NCBI GenBank assembly: GCA_000431835.1
Contig: HF987925.1
Location: 21,788-85,787 of the forward strand
Direction of reading: 5' to 3'
Origin: Succinatimonas sp. CAG:777
GTDB taxonomy: Bacteria > Pseudomonadota > Gammaproteobacteria > Enterobacterales > Succinivibrionaceae
DNA length: 64,000 nucleotides
Part shown: positions 54,722 to 63,341 of the stretch, in pieces
How positions within the stretch are numbered: position 1 is the stretch's first letter
Layout: each line of letters begins with the position of its first letter
Notes under the pieces: model-generated
Told to the model about the DNA's origin: nothing
The model's database searches: none
What the model saw: only the letters and a program-made list of their open reading frames with translations
Position numbers and translations under genes: made by a program

Positions 54722-55196
54722 AGACTTTTTCGTATTCTACAACAGTAGTTGCAAGGCTTAGCTTTTCTAGTAGCGGCTTTATCTTTGAAAAGTTTTTCTC
54801 TACAAAAACAAAATAATCTGAATTCTTTTTAGCAATAACAAAAAGAGAATTCTCATACTCTGGTGACACAAAATCTGGCATTTGCTCTCTATCCGCCTTT
54901 AAAATTATGTTTTGAACTCTTTTGTTGTAGATAACAGAGAACACTGTCTGCTGAGCTTTGGTGTAATCATCAATAGATCTTTTTATATAGTGAGCTGAGA
55001 TCTTTGTATTCAGGTACAAATCACTACTTTCATCCTGAGATAGTTCATCAAAAAAGATCGATTTTGCCCTGTCTGAAAAGACTATACCAGTATATTCACA
55101 ATCTTGAATTACAACTTCACGTTTTGATAAGAACTTAAATGCAAAGCTGTCAAACTTCTCTAAATCTGATAAGAAAATGTGATCTGAAAAAGGCAT
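54720..55196 (-). CDS. Hypothetical protein
   Basis: 158 residues, soluble, no signal peptide or membrane helix. Alternating hydrophobic and charged residues suggest a small alpha/beta domain; no motif was recognised. It lies 75 bp beyond the aroC hairpin on the same strand, so it may be a separate transcript. The function is unknown. Confidence 0.5.
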   Translation of the reverse strand: MPFSDHIFLSDLEKFDSFAFKFLSKREVVIQDCEYTGIVFSDRAKSIFFDELSQDESSDLYLNTKISAHYIKRSIDDYTKAQQTVFSVIYNKRVQNIILKADREQMPDFVSPEYENSLFVIAKKNSDYFVFVEKNFSKIKPLLEKLSLATTVVEYEKV

Positions 55197-55250
55197 AGCG
55201 TTGTGAAGTAATCTGTAATTTTTTTTGAAAAATAAGATGAGATATTTAAG

Positions 55251-55274
55251 ATACTCAGGCTTTCGCCTGAGTAT
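55251..55274 (-). terminator. Terminator-like hairpin after aroC
   Basis: Perfect 10-bp stem (atactcaggc / gcctgagtat). On the minus strand the loop is GAAA closed by C-G, a stable GNRA tetraloop. It starts 7 bp past the aroC stop; the T-run is weak. Confidence 0.7.
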
Positions 55275-55280
55275 TAAATA

Positions 55281-56378
55281 CTATTCTTCAACAGGAATTT
55301 CAAAAGGTTGAGCAGGCACATTAAAGCATTGAGCTTTATTGCGAAGTGCAGCATCTAAAAGAGTTATTGCAAGCATTGACTCGGCAATAGGTACGGCTCT
55401 AATACCCACACAAGGATCATGACGACCTTTAGTTACAATCGAGCAAACCTTACCCTCTTTATCAATGGTATTACCTGGAACAAGTATACTTGAGGTTGGC
55501 TTTAAAGCCATCTTAACAATGATCTCCTGACCTGAGCTAATACCACCTAAAATGCCACCAGAATGGTTTGAGGTGAACTTTTCAGGGGTAAGCTCATCAC
55601 GAGCCTCAGAACCTCTCATTTTGGCCATTTCAAAGCCATCACCAATCTCTACACCTTTAACTGCGTTAATCCCCATCATAGCAGAGGCAATCTGAGCATC
55701 AAGACGATCAAAAACAGGATCACCCAAACCTGCTTTAACGCCATGAGCTCTTACCTGTACGATGGCACCAACTGAGTCACCAGTTGTAGCTAAATCTTTA
55801 AATAAAGCCTTTAAGTCATTGATTTTTGAGGTATCAGAAAAGTTGAACTCATTCTCTAGAGCAGCCTTTGCATCATAGATATCAGTTGAAACTTCACCTA
55901 TGGCAGTTACACAGCCATCAACTGTGATATTAAAAAGCTTCTTTAAAACTTTTTTAGCAACGGCTCCTGCTGCGACTCTCATAGCAGTCTCACGAGCAGA
56001 TGCTCTACCACCGCCACGATAATCTCGAATACCGAATTTTGATAAATAGGTATAGTCAGCATGTCCTGGTCTGAATGAATTCATAATTGCAGAATAATCA
56101 CCAGAACGCTGTGCAGTATTCTCAATGATAAGACCAATAGGAGTACCTGTAGTCTTACCTTCAAATACACCAGAGATAATCTTAACTGTATCAGCCTCAT
56201 TACGAGGTGTGCCATAACGAGTTGAGCCAGGACGACGTCTGTCAAGATCAGGTTGAATATCAGATTCGTCTAACTCAATTAGTGGGGGAACACCATCAAT
56301 AATAGCTGCTAATGCCAAGCCATGGCTCTCACCGCAAGTAGTAACTCTAAACAGCTCACCAAAGGTATTAGCGCTCAT
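55281..56378 (-). CDS. aroC: Chorismate synthase AroC
   Basis: 365 residues. The catalytic His motif [14 protein letters not shown] near residue 17, [10 protein letters not shown], and the [17 protein letters not shown] segment are present, along with [11 protein letters not shown] near the end. Last step of the shikimate pathway. It overlaps prmB by 11 bp, the usual prmB-aroC pairing. Confidence 0.97.
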   Translation of the reverse strand: MSANTFGELFRVTTCGESHGLALAAIIDGVPPLIELDESDIQPDLDRRRPGSTRYGTPRNEADTVKIISGVFEGKTTGTPIGLIIENTAQRSGDYSAIMNSFRPGHADYTYLSKFGIRDYRGGGRASARETAMRVAAGAVAKKVLKKLFNITVDGCVTAIGEVSTDIYDAKAALENEFNFSDTSKINDLKALFKDLATTGDSVGAIVQVRAHGVKAGLGDPVFDRLDAQIASAMMGINAVKGVEIGDGFEMAKMRGSEARDELTPEKFTSNHSGGILGGISSGQEIIVKMALKPTSSILVPGNTIDKEGKVCSIVTKGRHDPCVGIRAVPIAESMLAITLLDAALRNKAQCFNVPAQPFEIPVEE

Positions 56379-57390
56379 TGTTTACTACCTCAGCTGCAGC
56401 TTTTGCAAAGACATCATGATAAGTCTTTAGCTGTTCTTTTGATAAGATAAAGACACCGGTACCACCACGCTTTAAGTCTACAAAGTGGAATGGTACTGTT
56501 GGGAATAAATCAACTAAATGCTCTTCAGAATTACCTACTTCCATAATCAAGATACCGTCATCATTCAGGAAGTCAGCAGCATCAGCTAAAATTCTCTTAG
56601 CACAATCTAAACCGTCATCACCTGAGCCTAAAGCTAAATCAGGTTCACGGTTAAACTCCTCTGGCATAGTAGCTAAATCATAGCTGTCTACATAAGGAGG
56701 GTTAGCTACGATAAGATCATACTTATCGCCTTCTACTAGATCATTGAATAAATCGGACTTGATAGGTGTAACTACATTTTCAAGACCATAGCCTTGAATA
56801 TTGATATTAGCTACATCTAAAGCTTCATCAGAAATATCTACAGCATCAACTTCAACATCACCGTCAAAGTGAAGAGCAATTGCAATTGCGATGCAGGCTG
56901 AGCCCGTGCACATATCGAGAACTCTTTCAGGACTTCTCTCAAGATATGGATCAAAGCCATTCTCGATTAACTCAGCAATAGGAGATCTTGGGATGATAAC
57001 TCTGTCATCAACATAGAATTCTTTTCCGCAGAAGAATGCTCTATGAGTAAGGTATGGAGTAGGAATTCTCTCTAAAATTCTCTGCACTGCAATCTTGGCA
57101 ATGATCACTCTCTCACTTTTAGTTAACTTTGAGTTTAAAGTTGAATCATCACATGGAGGTTGCAGATGCATAACAGCCTGGACAATTTCCAAAGCTTCAT
57201 CCCAATAGTTGTCTGTACCATGACCTACAAAGATAGAGTGGCTTGAAAAACAGGATACAAGATAGCGAACCACGTCTTGTACGGTTAATAATTCGTTAAC
57301 AATTGAATCTTGGATCTGTTCTGCGTTTGGAAGCTCATCTAACATTGCATGAATGTTAGAGATCTCAGCATTATTCTGAAGTTTCGACAT
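56368..57390 (-). CDS. prmB: Ribosomal protein L3 glutamine methyltransferase PrmB
   Basis: 340 residues from the ATG at 57390, preceded by AAAAGG at good spacing; an earlier ATG at 57414 lacks a site. SAM-binding [15 protein letters not shown] and the NPPYVD motif of N5-glutamine methylases are intact; an N-terminal helical domain is also present. It modifies Gln150 of ribosomal protein L3. Confidence 0.93.
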   Translation of the reverse strand: MSKLQNNAEISNIHAMLDELPNAEQIQDSIVNELLTVQDVVRYLVSCFSSHSIFVGHGTDNYWDEALEIVQAVMHLQPPCDDSTLNSKLTKSERVIIAKIAVQRILERIPTPYLTHRAFFCGKEFYVDDRVIIPRSPIAELIENGFDPYLERSPERVLDMCTGSACIAIAIALHFDGDVEVDAVDISDEALDVANINIQGYGLENVVTPIKSDLFNDLVEGDKYDLIVANPPYVDSYDLATMPEEFNREPDLALGSGDDGLDCAKRILADAADFLNDDGILIMEVGNSEEHLVDLFPTVPFHFVDLKRGGTGVFILSKEQLKTYHDVFAKAAAEVVNNER

Positions 57391-57490
57391 ATAACCTTTT
57401 GAATTGAAAAACATACGCTTGAATAAGCTTAAGCATTATAGCATAGTGAAAATTCAAAGCTGTGTATTTGAAAATCACTTCAAATTTGCA

Positions 57491-57517
57491 TAAAAAAAGG
57501 ACGTTTTTTAACATCCT
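57491..57517 (-). terminator. Intrinsic terminator of the small unknown gene
   Basis: On the minus strand the stem aggatg / cgtcct (one U-G pair) is followed by TTTTTTT. Confidence 0.7.
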
Positions 57518-57572
57518 CTTTTATTAAAAAGCAATATTCATACTGCCTAAAGTTTTTAAAGTAGCTCTAAAA

Positions 57573-57794
57573 CTAATGGTACTGCTCTACCTCGAGTTTT
57601 GTGGACATAGCTGTAGCTTCTTCATTGATCTCTTTGCAGATCTTTTTAGATGCTTCATCCATCTTTACTTTAACCACAACTCTGCCAGCGTTAAATTCAA
57701 AGACGCCCTGACCTTCGATTGAAAATTGACCTTTAAAAAAGGCTACAACATATTTTGCAATCTGCTTTGGAGCATAGTTTTTAAAAACTCTCAT
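57573..57794 (-). CDS. Small conserved-looking hypothetical protein
   Basis: 73 residues. Predicted as a short beta-rich core (GQGVFEFNAGRVVVKVKM) with a helical end; no family was recognised. Bounded by its own terminator and a 250-bp upstream region with a strong palindrome, both consistent with a real gene. Confidence 0.55.
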   Translation of the reverse strand: MRVFKNYAPKQIAKYVVAFFKGQFSIEGQGVFEFNAGRVVVKVKMDEASKKICKEINEEATAMSTKLEVEQYH

Positions 57795-57955
57795 CTATAA
57801 CTGTCCTTATTCTTGCCACCGTCTGCTGTATAACGATGTAAATTTTTATCTTTATTATTATTTTTTTAACTCTTTTAATCTTAGGTTAAAAAGAGTCAGA
57901 ATTTATTGATCTAATTAGAAAAATTTATCATTTACTCAACATTATCAACAAAGTG

Positions 57956-57970
57956 TGACAACAGTTGTCA
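57956..57970. promoter_or_regulatory. 15-bp palindrome upstream of the 73-residue gene
   Basis: Perfect TGACAAC-A-GTTGTCA, a candidate operator for a dimeric regulator, within the 250-bp region between sixA and the small gene. The regulator is not known. Confidence 0.5.
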
Positions 57971-58044
57971 AAATCAAGATTTACTTCATTGAGTTTTAAT
58001 TAAACATTAATGAAACAAAGTAACAGTGATAATAAATTGAGTAT

Positions 58045-58512
58045 CTAGTCAAAAATCACATCATCATGAGCAGGACTAATAAATCTCTTGTACTTTCCTC
58101 TTACATAGTCATAATCTATTATCAATGCACATGCTGTAGAAAACCTTGGTGGAAAATTGAGCTTACTGTTATATTCATAAGCTAATAACTCCACTAATGG
58201 TAAATGAGATACCAAAAGAACAGTATCCTCATCATCACAAGTCTCATCGATATAAGATATGATCTTTGCAGGATTACCAGATGGGGTAAGTTCGCTTAAA
58301 GTCTCTTTATTTCCATCAAAACCTAATTGCTGACAAACTATGTTGGCTGTCTGTTCTGTCCTTGTTTTTGGTGAACAAAAACATTTGGTGATAGTTAATA
58401 TCTTTGATAACTTCTGTCCAGTAGCTACAGCTTCTTTCATACCCTGTGAAGACAAGACTCTGTCACAATTTGAAAGAGTAGCCTCACCATGTCTTAAAAT
58501 CACAATTCTCAT
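58045..58512 (-). CDS. sixA: Phosphohistidine phosphatase SixA
   Basis: 155 residues, phosphoglycerate mutase-like fold with the catalytic RHGEA (7-11) and VSHLPLV (second His) motifs, and the Arg in SPKTRTEQTA. Dephosphorylates histidine of a phosphotransfer protein, linked to nitrogen PTS control in E. coli. Confidence 0.9.
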   Translation of the reverse strand: MRIVILRHGEATLSNCDRVLSSQGMKEAVATGQKLSKILTITKCFCSPKTRTEQTANIVCQQLGFDGNKETLSELTPSGNPAKIISYIDETCDDEDTVLLVSHLPLVELLAYEYNSKLNFPPRFSTACALIIDYDYVRGKYKRFISPAHDDVIFD

Positions 58513-58652
58513 ACCAATATTATTCCAACATAATTCTTTCTGTTATTTATCTTTACAATCTTAATACTTTTGCTTGAGATGATTGAAATTCATACAGAAA
58601 ACACAATTTTAGTTCATGTATAATATTAGCACTGAACAATTAGGACTGACAT

Positions 58653-59057
58653 ATGGACTATAGATATCTGAAAAATATTAGAAATCTAAATGCATTCTTC
58701 AGAGGAGCAACCTCATCTGAAATAAAGTCTATTTTAGAAAAGTTAACAGCTCTATACGAAAATGTTAAATCTCAAGAAGAAGCTGTATTAAAAGAGAAAC
58801 AAGAAAGAGAAGCATTCCTCTCATCAGTTTTAAACAGCTTGGACAGTCATAATTACACAATCGACGATCTTGCTGCTCTAAAAGGACTGAAAACCAATAA
58901 AGCGAAGATGAAGCCAAGATATGAGTATGTAGATCTTAATGGAGAGACTCAATACTGGTCAGGACAAGGCAAGATCCCTAAAGAAATGAAAAAGGTAATG
59001 GATCGTGACAGCATTACCGACAAGAAACATTACCTTATTCAGGATGAAGAGGACTAA
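58653..59057 (+). CDS. hns: H-NS-family nucleoid protein
   Basis: 134 residues. N-terminal coiled-coil oligomerisation region (about 1-65) and the C-terminal DNA-binding domain KPRYEYVDLNGETQYWSGQGKIPK (87-110), with the AT-hook-like QGK (105-107) in place of the usual QGR. Silences AT-rich foreign DNA and shapes the nucleoid. Good AGGA ribosome-binding site; TATAAT at 58619-58624. Confidence 0.93.
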   Translation: MDYRYLKNIRNLNAFFRGATSSEIKSILEKLTALYENVKSQEEAVLKEKQEREAFLSSVLNSLDSHNYTIDDLAALKGLKTNKAKMKPRYEYVDLNGETQYWSGQGKIPKEMKKVMDRDSITDKKHYLIQDEED

Positions 59058-59087
59058 CATCTTCAAATCTAAAATTCAGTCTCTACC

Positions 59088-59786
59088 TTACTTTACAATA
59101 ATAGACTCATTGATTTCATGTAAAGTTTTAACAGGATCGTCAGACTTGGTTATAGGACGACCGATAACTAGATAATCAGAACCAACTTCCACAGCCTCTC
59201 TTGGAGTCATGACTCGTTTCTGATCACCTAAAGCTGAACCTGCAGGTCGAATGCCTGGTGTTACGCACATAAATGGAATGCCCATATACTGTTTGATTAG
59301 ACTTACTTCCTGAGCAGATGAAACTACACCATCTAAACCACATTCTTTTGCAAGTTTAGCTAACTGTAAAACCTGAGTCTTAGGCTGATTATTTACTCCT
59401 ACAGAATTTAGCTGAGTTTCATCCATTGAAGTTAAGACAGTAACTGCGATTAACTTTGGACGGTTCTCATATTTAGAGATAGCTTCCATTGCAGCTTTCA
59501 TCATTACAGGACCGCCTGAAGAATGAACATTACACATCCAGACCCCAAGTTTGGTTGCTGCCTCACAGGCTCTAGCTACAGTATTAGGAATATCGTGGAA
59601 TTTTAAATCTAAGAAAACTTTAAAACCTTTATCAACCAACTTTGATACAAGCTGTGGACCTGCGTTAGTAAACAGTTCATTACCAACTTTCAATTTGCAA
59701 AGATCAGGTGAAACCTTTGAAGCAAAATTTAAAGCGCTATCTGCATTATCGTAGTCTAAGGCTACAATGATTTTTGGATCGTTCAT
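59088..59786 (-). CDS. pyrF: Orotidine 5'-phosphate decarboxylase PyrF
   Basis: 232 residues. Catalytic Lys/Asp in [11 protein letters not shown] and the N-terminal ALDYDN are present, with the phosphate-binding [11 protein letters not shown]. Last step of UMP synthesis. Downstream of lapB by 3 bp, the conserved ihfB-lapA-lapB-pyrF order. Confidence 0.96.
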   Translation of the reverse strand: MNDPKIIVALDYDNADSALNFASKVSPDLCKLKVGNELFTNAGPQLVSKLVDKGFKVFLDLKFHDIPNTVARACEAATKLGVWMCNVHSSGGPVMMKAAMEAISKYENRPKLIAVTVLTSMDETQLNSVGVNNQPKTQVLQLAKLAKECGLDGVVSSAQEVSLIKQYMGIPFMCVTPGIRPAGSALGDQKRVMTPREAVEVGSDYLVIGRPITKSDDPVKTLHEINESIIVK

Positions 59787-59789
59787 GTT

Positions 59790-60953
59790 CTAATCTCCAT
59801 CCAGTCCAATTTTAGCTTTCATACTCTCCCATCTACGGCATGAAGGACACTGCCAGAACAGCATCCTACTTTCAAAACCGCAATTTGGGCAGAAATAAGG
59901 AGTTGTAAGTGAAATATGTGCATCTAACATGCTCTTTAACTGCATGATTGATTCATTAGCTTTGACATCAGAGCTATGAGCCTTTAGCTCTAACATTTGT
60001 GAGAACAACTTTAAGTTGGATTTATTCTTTAAAAAAGATTCTAGTAAGGCAATAGCATCTTCACGGCATGATGACTGCTCTACGGTTTTTACAAGCTCAA
60101 CCATAGCAGAAGCAGAATTTGTTCTGTGTACAAGATCTTCTAGTGCATAGCGATAATTTGGATCAGCAATATTAGGAAAGCACTGCTTTAATTTTTCTAA
60201 ACACACTATGCCCAGGCTAGGATCGATTGCGCTTACCTCTTTTACTAATTTATAAGCATCATTAAACTTTCTCTGACTGATTAAAACATCAGCTAATTCT
60301 AGTCTGGCTCTTTTTGACTTTTCGTAGCAAGTAATAGCCTTTCTAAGTTCAGATACTGCATCAGTTTTCTTACCATCGTAGGCAAGTTTTTTGGCAATTT
60401 CACATCTGTACTGACTTAATAGTTTTGAAACTGAATGATCATTTGCCTCAAAATATTGGGCTGCCACATTAACTGCCTTTTCAAAATCCTGTTCTTTTTC
60501 ATAAACAGTAAGTAAAAGTTTAGCAGCCTTTGATCTGTAGGTAGGGATCTCTATCATTTTTAATAAGATAGCTTCAGCTCTGTCTAAAAGACCTGCGCTA
60601 ATAAAGTCATGACTTAATTCAAGCATTGACAGCATATTCTCGCTGTCATCAAGATTTCTGTCATTAGACATTTTCTCATGTAAAGAGATAGCTTTATCTA
60701 CCTCACCACGCTGTCTGAATAGAGTTCCTAAGGCAATTGAGGATTCAAAGGATGGATCTTTACTGTTGAAATAGGCAATAAACTTATCTACAGCTTTGTC
60801 CTGCTCGTTATTGAGCAAATAGTCAAAGCCACGCAGATAATTTGCGTTCTGCTGATTCTTACTTTCCTGAAGCTTTTGCTTTGAATAATTCTTACCCATA
60901 AAGTAGCCATATACGGCCGCTACAGGAAGAAGTAAAAAAAGTAACTCAAACAT
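59790..60953 (-). CDS. lapB: Lipopolysaccharide assembly protein LapB
   Basis: 387 residues. N-terminal membrane anchor (3-17), about nine TPR-like helix pairs, and a C-terminal rubredoxin-like zinc site CPNC...CPSC (364-381). LapB (YciM) couples FtsH and LpxC to balance LPS synthesis. It starts 6 bp after lapA. Confidence 0.95.
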   Translation of the reverse strand: MFELLFLLLPVAAVYGYFMGKNYSKQKLQESKNQQNANYLRGFDYLLNNEQDKAVDKFIAYFNSKDPSFESSIALGTLFRQRGEVDKAISLHEKMSNDRNLDDSENMLSMLELSHDFISAGLLDRAEAILLKMIEIPTYRSKAAKLLLTVYEKEQDFEKAVNVAAQYFEANDHSVSKLLSQYRCEIAKKLAYDGKKTDAVSELRKAITCYEKSKRARLELADVLISQRKFNDAYKLVKEVSAIDPSLGIVCLEKLKQCFPNIADPNYRYALEDLVHRTNSASAMVELVKTVEQSSCREDAIALLESFLKNKSNLKLFSQMLELKAHSSDVKANESIMQLKSMLDAHISLTTPYFCPNCGFESRMLFWQCPSCRRWESMKAKIGLDGD

Positions 60954-60959
60954 TATCGA

Positions 60960-61250
60960 TTATTCTTGATTATTATCAGATTTAACTGTCTGTAATTGTT
61001 TTTTAGCTTTATTAAGTGATAGCTGTGCTTTCTTTGCCCTGTACCACATCTTTAGGCAGAGCAGTAAACTTGCATAGACACCTAAGATGAAACCAAAGAT
61101 CACACCAATAACTAAAACAGTTGCTACAGATATCTCCTTTTTAACGAAAAGGAAATCAAATGAAATGAGAGTATCATTTGCACTGCCTACAGCTAAACCT
61201 AAAACTGCCAAAATGAGCAGTACAACCAAATAAAACCAAAATTTAATCAT
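60960..61250 (-). CDS. lapA: Lipopolysaccharide assembly protein LapA
   Basis: 97 residues from the ATG at 61250 (AGG site seven bases ahead); a start at 61274 would add eight residues before the first helix. Two hydrophobic helices (2-20 and about 38-60) and a charged tail, the DUF1049 architecture. Partner of LapB. Confidence 0.9.
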   Translation of the reverse strand: MIKFWFYLVVLLILAVLGLAVGSANDTLISFDFLFVKKEISVATVLVIGVIFGFILGVYASLLLCLKMWYRAKKAQLSLNKAKKQLQTVKSDNNQE

Positions 61251-61364
61251 TTCGAACCTATGAAGTAAACACACTTATAATAATAACATAATGCGCAGCC
61301 CAGATTGTGAAAATCATAATATCAAACACATATTATGAAGGTCACAAACTGCGTTGCGCACTAA

Positions 61365-61393
61365 AAGGCAAAAATTATCACTTAATTTGCCTT
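61365..61393 (-). terminator. Terminator of ihfB
   Basis: aaggcaaa / tttgcctt hairpin; the minus-strand copy is followed by TTTTAG. It lies between ihfB and lapA, so it may only be partial. Confidence 0.55.
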
Positions 61394-61422
61394 AAAAGCT
61401 CTTAACAGATCAGCAAAATAAA

Positions 61423-61731
61423 CTACTCTTGGACGTTTTCTTTTTCATAATTAAAAGAGTTTACTCTATCGCGAAGCTCTACACCTGGTTTGAAGTGAAC
61501 AACACGACGTCTGCTCAGATTAACCTGTTCACCTGTCTTTGGGTTATGAGCAACTCGAGGCTCATGAATACGCACTTCAAAACTACCAAAACCACGGATC
61601 TCAATACGTTCACCAAGAGACAGTGTCTCAATCATGATCTCAAAAATTTCTCTTACCGCAACATCAACAGTCTGTGGATTGTTATAGACAAACTGTTTTG
61701 CTAAGGAATCGATTAGCTCTGCTCTTGTCAT
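61423..61731 (-). CDS. ihfB: Integration host factor subunit beta
   Basis: 102 residues of the HU/IHF family. The DNA-intercalating arm is HEPRVAHNPKTGE, with the N-terminal MTRAELIDSLA and an RGFGSFEVR core matching IhfB rather than IhfA. Bends DNA. Its usual neighbour rpsA is separated by the MptE-like gene. Confidence 0.94.
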   Translation of the reverse strand: MTRAELIDSLAKQFVYNNPQTVDVAVREIFEIMIETLSLGERIEIRGFGSFEVRIHEPRVAHNPKTGEQVNLSRRRVVHFKPGVELRDRVNSFNYEKENVQE

Positions 61732-61867
61732 GGATTATCTCCTAACATACCAACAAATTTAACTTCCTCAAAAGATCACATCTTTGTAATCCTTTGGATA
61801 TTGAAGTCCGTATATATCATCTATCTTAATGATAGTCATAATATTGATTTTCTCTATGATTTAAAAG

Positions 61868-61895
61868 AAAAAAATGCGACAGATGGCATTTTTTT
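61868..61895 (+). terminator. Terminator-like hairpin upstream of the MptE-like gene
   Basis: aaaaaatgc / gcatttttt with an 8-nt loop and a T run (61889-61896). A direct repeat gacagatggc occurs in it and again at about 61908. No plus-strand gene precedes it, so it may act as an attenuator for the MptE-like gene. Confidence 0.5.
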
Positions 61896-61963
61896 TAATA
61901 ATTTTTTGACAGATGGCTTATTTTTGGTCAATATGATCACAAAAAGATATCGAGTAAATATAT

Positions 61964-63256
61964 ATGTCAGATTCAATCTTCTCATTAAATTACCTTGCTT
62001 TATGCAAAAGTTCTCCTGATTTTGCAGCAAAAATTACTAAATATGAAAACGCCAAAGAATACAGCATTCAAATTGATGAAGGTAAAGAAACCACCTTACT
62101 TATAGATGGCAGGCAGCTTACTTCTCACCACGACAGAATGGGGGCTGCAAAATACCAGTGTCAAAAGCTAGATATCAAAAAGCCTATTTGTATTTACGGT
62201 TTTGGTCTTGGAGACAACGTAAAATATCTTTTAAATAAAAATCCAAAAGCTGATATCAGAGTATTTATCTTAAATCCAGCTCTTTTCTTGAAGTTATTAT
62301 CAATTGATGACGAGTTACATACCCTGTTCAAAGCTAATGTTAATTTTTCACTTCCAGATGACAACTCTTGCATTTACAGTAATAGCATCATCGTGCAGTC
62401 TGAATTATTCATAGACAGCAAAACTTTTAATAATCTTAAAAGCAGATTGATAAATTTCTTAGATAATAACTTTGCAAACGACTATTTTAATAAGACCACC
62501 AAAAAGCTTTTTGATAAGAATATCAAAGAAAATTTTGAGTTATTGAAAAATGAAAAAGCATTAACTCAAGAGATATTAGATAAATATCCAAAAGAAATAA
62601 TGATAACCGCTTCAGGACCATCTCTTGAAGACAATATAGAAACTGTAAGAGAACTTCACAATTGCGGTGTGCTGTTGATAGCTGCTGATACAAGCCTGAC
62701 CACATTAAATGCAAAAAAAATAATACCTGATGTTATAGTCACTACAGATGCAAATGTGTATGTAGCACTTAAAGACAGGATCTTCAAGAATTTGGGCTTG
62801 TATAAAAATACCACATTAATCTTTTCAGCCCATTCAGAAAAAGGACTTATTGAAAAGTATCCTGGACCAAAATTCTTTATCTATCAGAAACGAGACTTAG
62901 AGCTATTACCCTACCTTACAAAAGACAATGCTGATTTTATTTCCTATGGTGGCTCAGTATTAAATGAATCAGTAGCTATAGCAATTAAATCCAAAGCGAA
63001 AACAGTTAAACTCTTTGGTTGCGACTTTGCATTTAAAGGTGACAGAACTCATACAGGAGACATTGCCGATAAAGCCATGAGTACCTATGATAAAGAGTTG
63101 TATGTTGAATGTAACGATGGCTTAATGCAAAAGACTATAAGAGTTTTTAATCTTTATAGAGAATATCTTGAAGACGAAATCAGTAAACACAAAGATATTA
63201 GATTTGAAAACTATTCAAAGACTGGAGCTAAGATAAAAGGTGCGATCTTAGTTTAA
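61964..63256 (+). CDS. MptE-like (DUF115) protein
   Basis: 430 residues. The ITASGPSLEDNI segment near 200, the TDANVYV, and the GGSVLNESVAIAIK...LFGCDFAF stretch match the 6-hydroxymethylpterin diphosphokinase MptE-like/DUF115 domain. Relatives include motility accessory factors (Maf) that glycosylate flagellin, and archaeal MptE. A 190-residue N-terminal domain is unassigned. Flagellar genes are absent nearby. A putative sugar or pterin phosphotransfer role remains unproven. Confidence 0.72.
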   Translation: MSDSIFSLNYLALCKSSPDFAAKITKYENAKEYSIQIDEGKETTLLIDGRQLTSHHDRMGAAKYQCQKLDIKKPICIYGFGLGDNVKYLLNKNPKADIRVFILNPALFLKLLSIDDELHTLFKANVNFSLPDDNSCIYSNSIIVQSELFIDSKTFNNLKSRLINFLDNNFANDYFNKTTKKLFDKNIKENFELLKNEKALTQEILDKYPKEIMITASGPSLEDNIETVRELHNCGVLLIAADTSLTTLNAKKIIPDVIVTTDANVYVALKDRIFKNLGLYKNTTLIFSAHSEKGLIEKYPGPKFFIYQKRDLELLPYLTKDNADFISYGGSVLNESVAIAIKSKAKTVKLFGCDFAFKGDRTHTGDIADKAMSTYDKELYVECNDGLMQKTIRVFNLYREYLEDEISKHKDIRFENYSKTGAKIKGAILV

Positions 63257-63295
63257 GAGAAATTTCAACTTATTGTGATTTTCACACATTAATGG

Positions 63296-63323
63296 AAAAT
63301 GGGGACCGAAGTCCCCATTTTTT
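63296..63323 (-). terminator. Intrinsic terminator of rpsA
   Basis: aaaatggggac / gtccccatttt stem. On the minus strand the loop is UUCG closed by C-G, an exceptionally stable tetraloop, with a T run after the stem. Also bounds the MptE-like gene on the other side. Confidence 0.88.
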
Positions 63324-63341
63324 ATCAACCTAAGAGGTCAA

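Noticed and set aside
57869..57896. Terminator for sixA
   Set aside because: The hairpin actcttttaa/ttaaaaagagt is followed by A-rich sequence in the minus direction, so no intrinsic terminator.
61801..62019. 72-residue ORF upstream of the MptE-like gene
   Set aside because: TTG start, hairpin and T-run inside it, and overlaps the real start at 61964; no coding signal.
63271..63290. Possible CRP site ttgtgattttcacac
   Set aside because: Half-sites are only 3 bp apart rather than 6, so it does not fit the CRP spacing.
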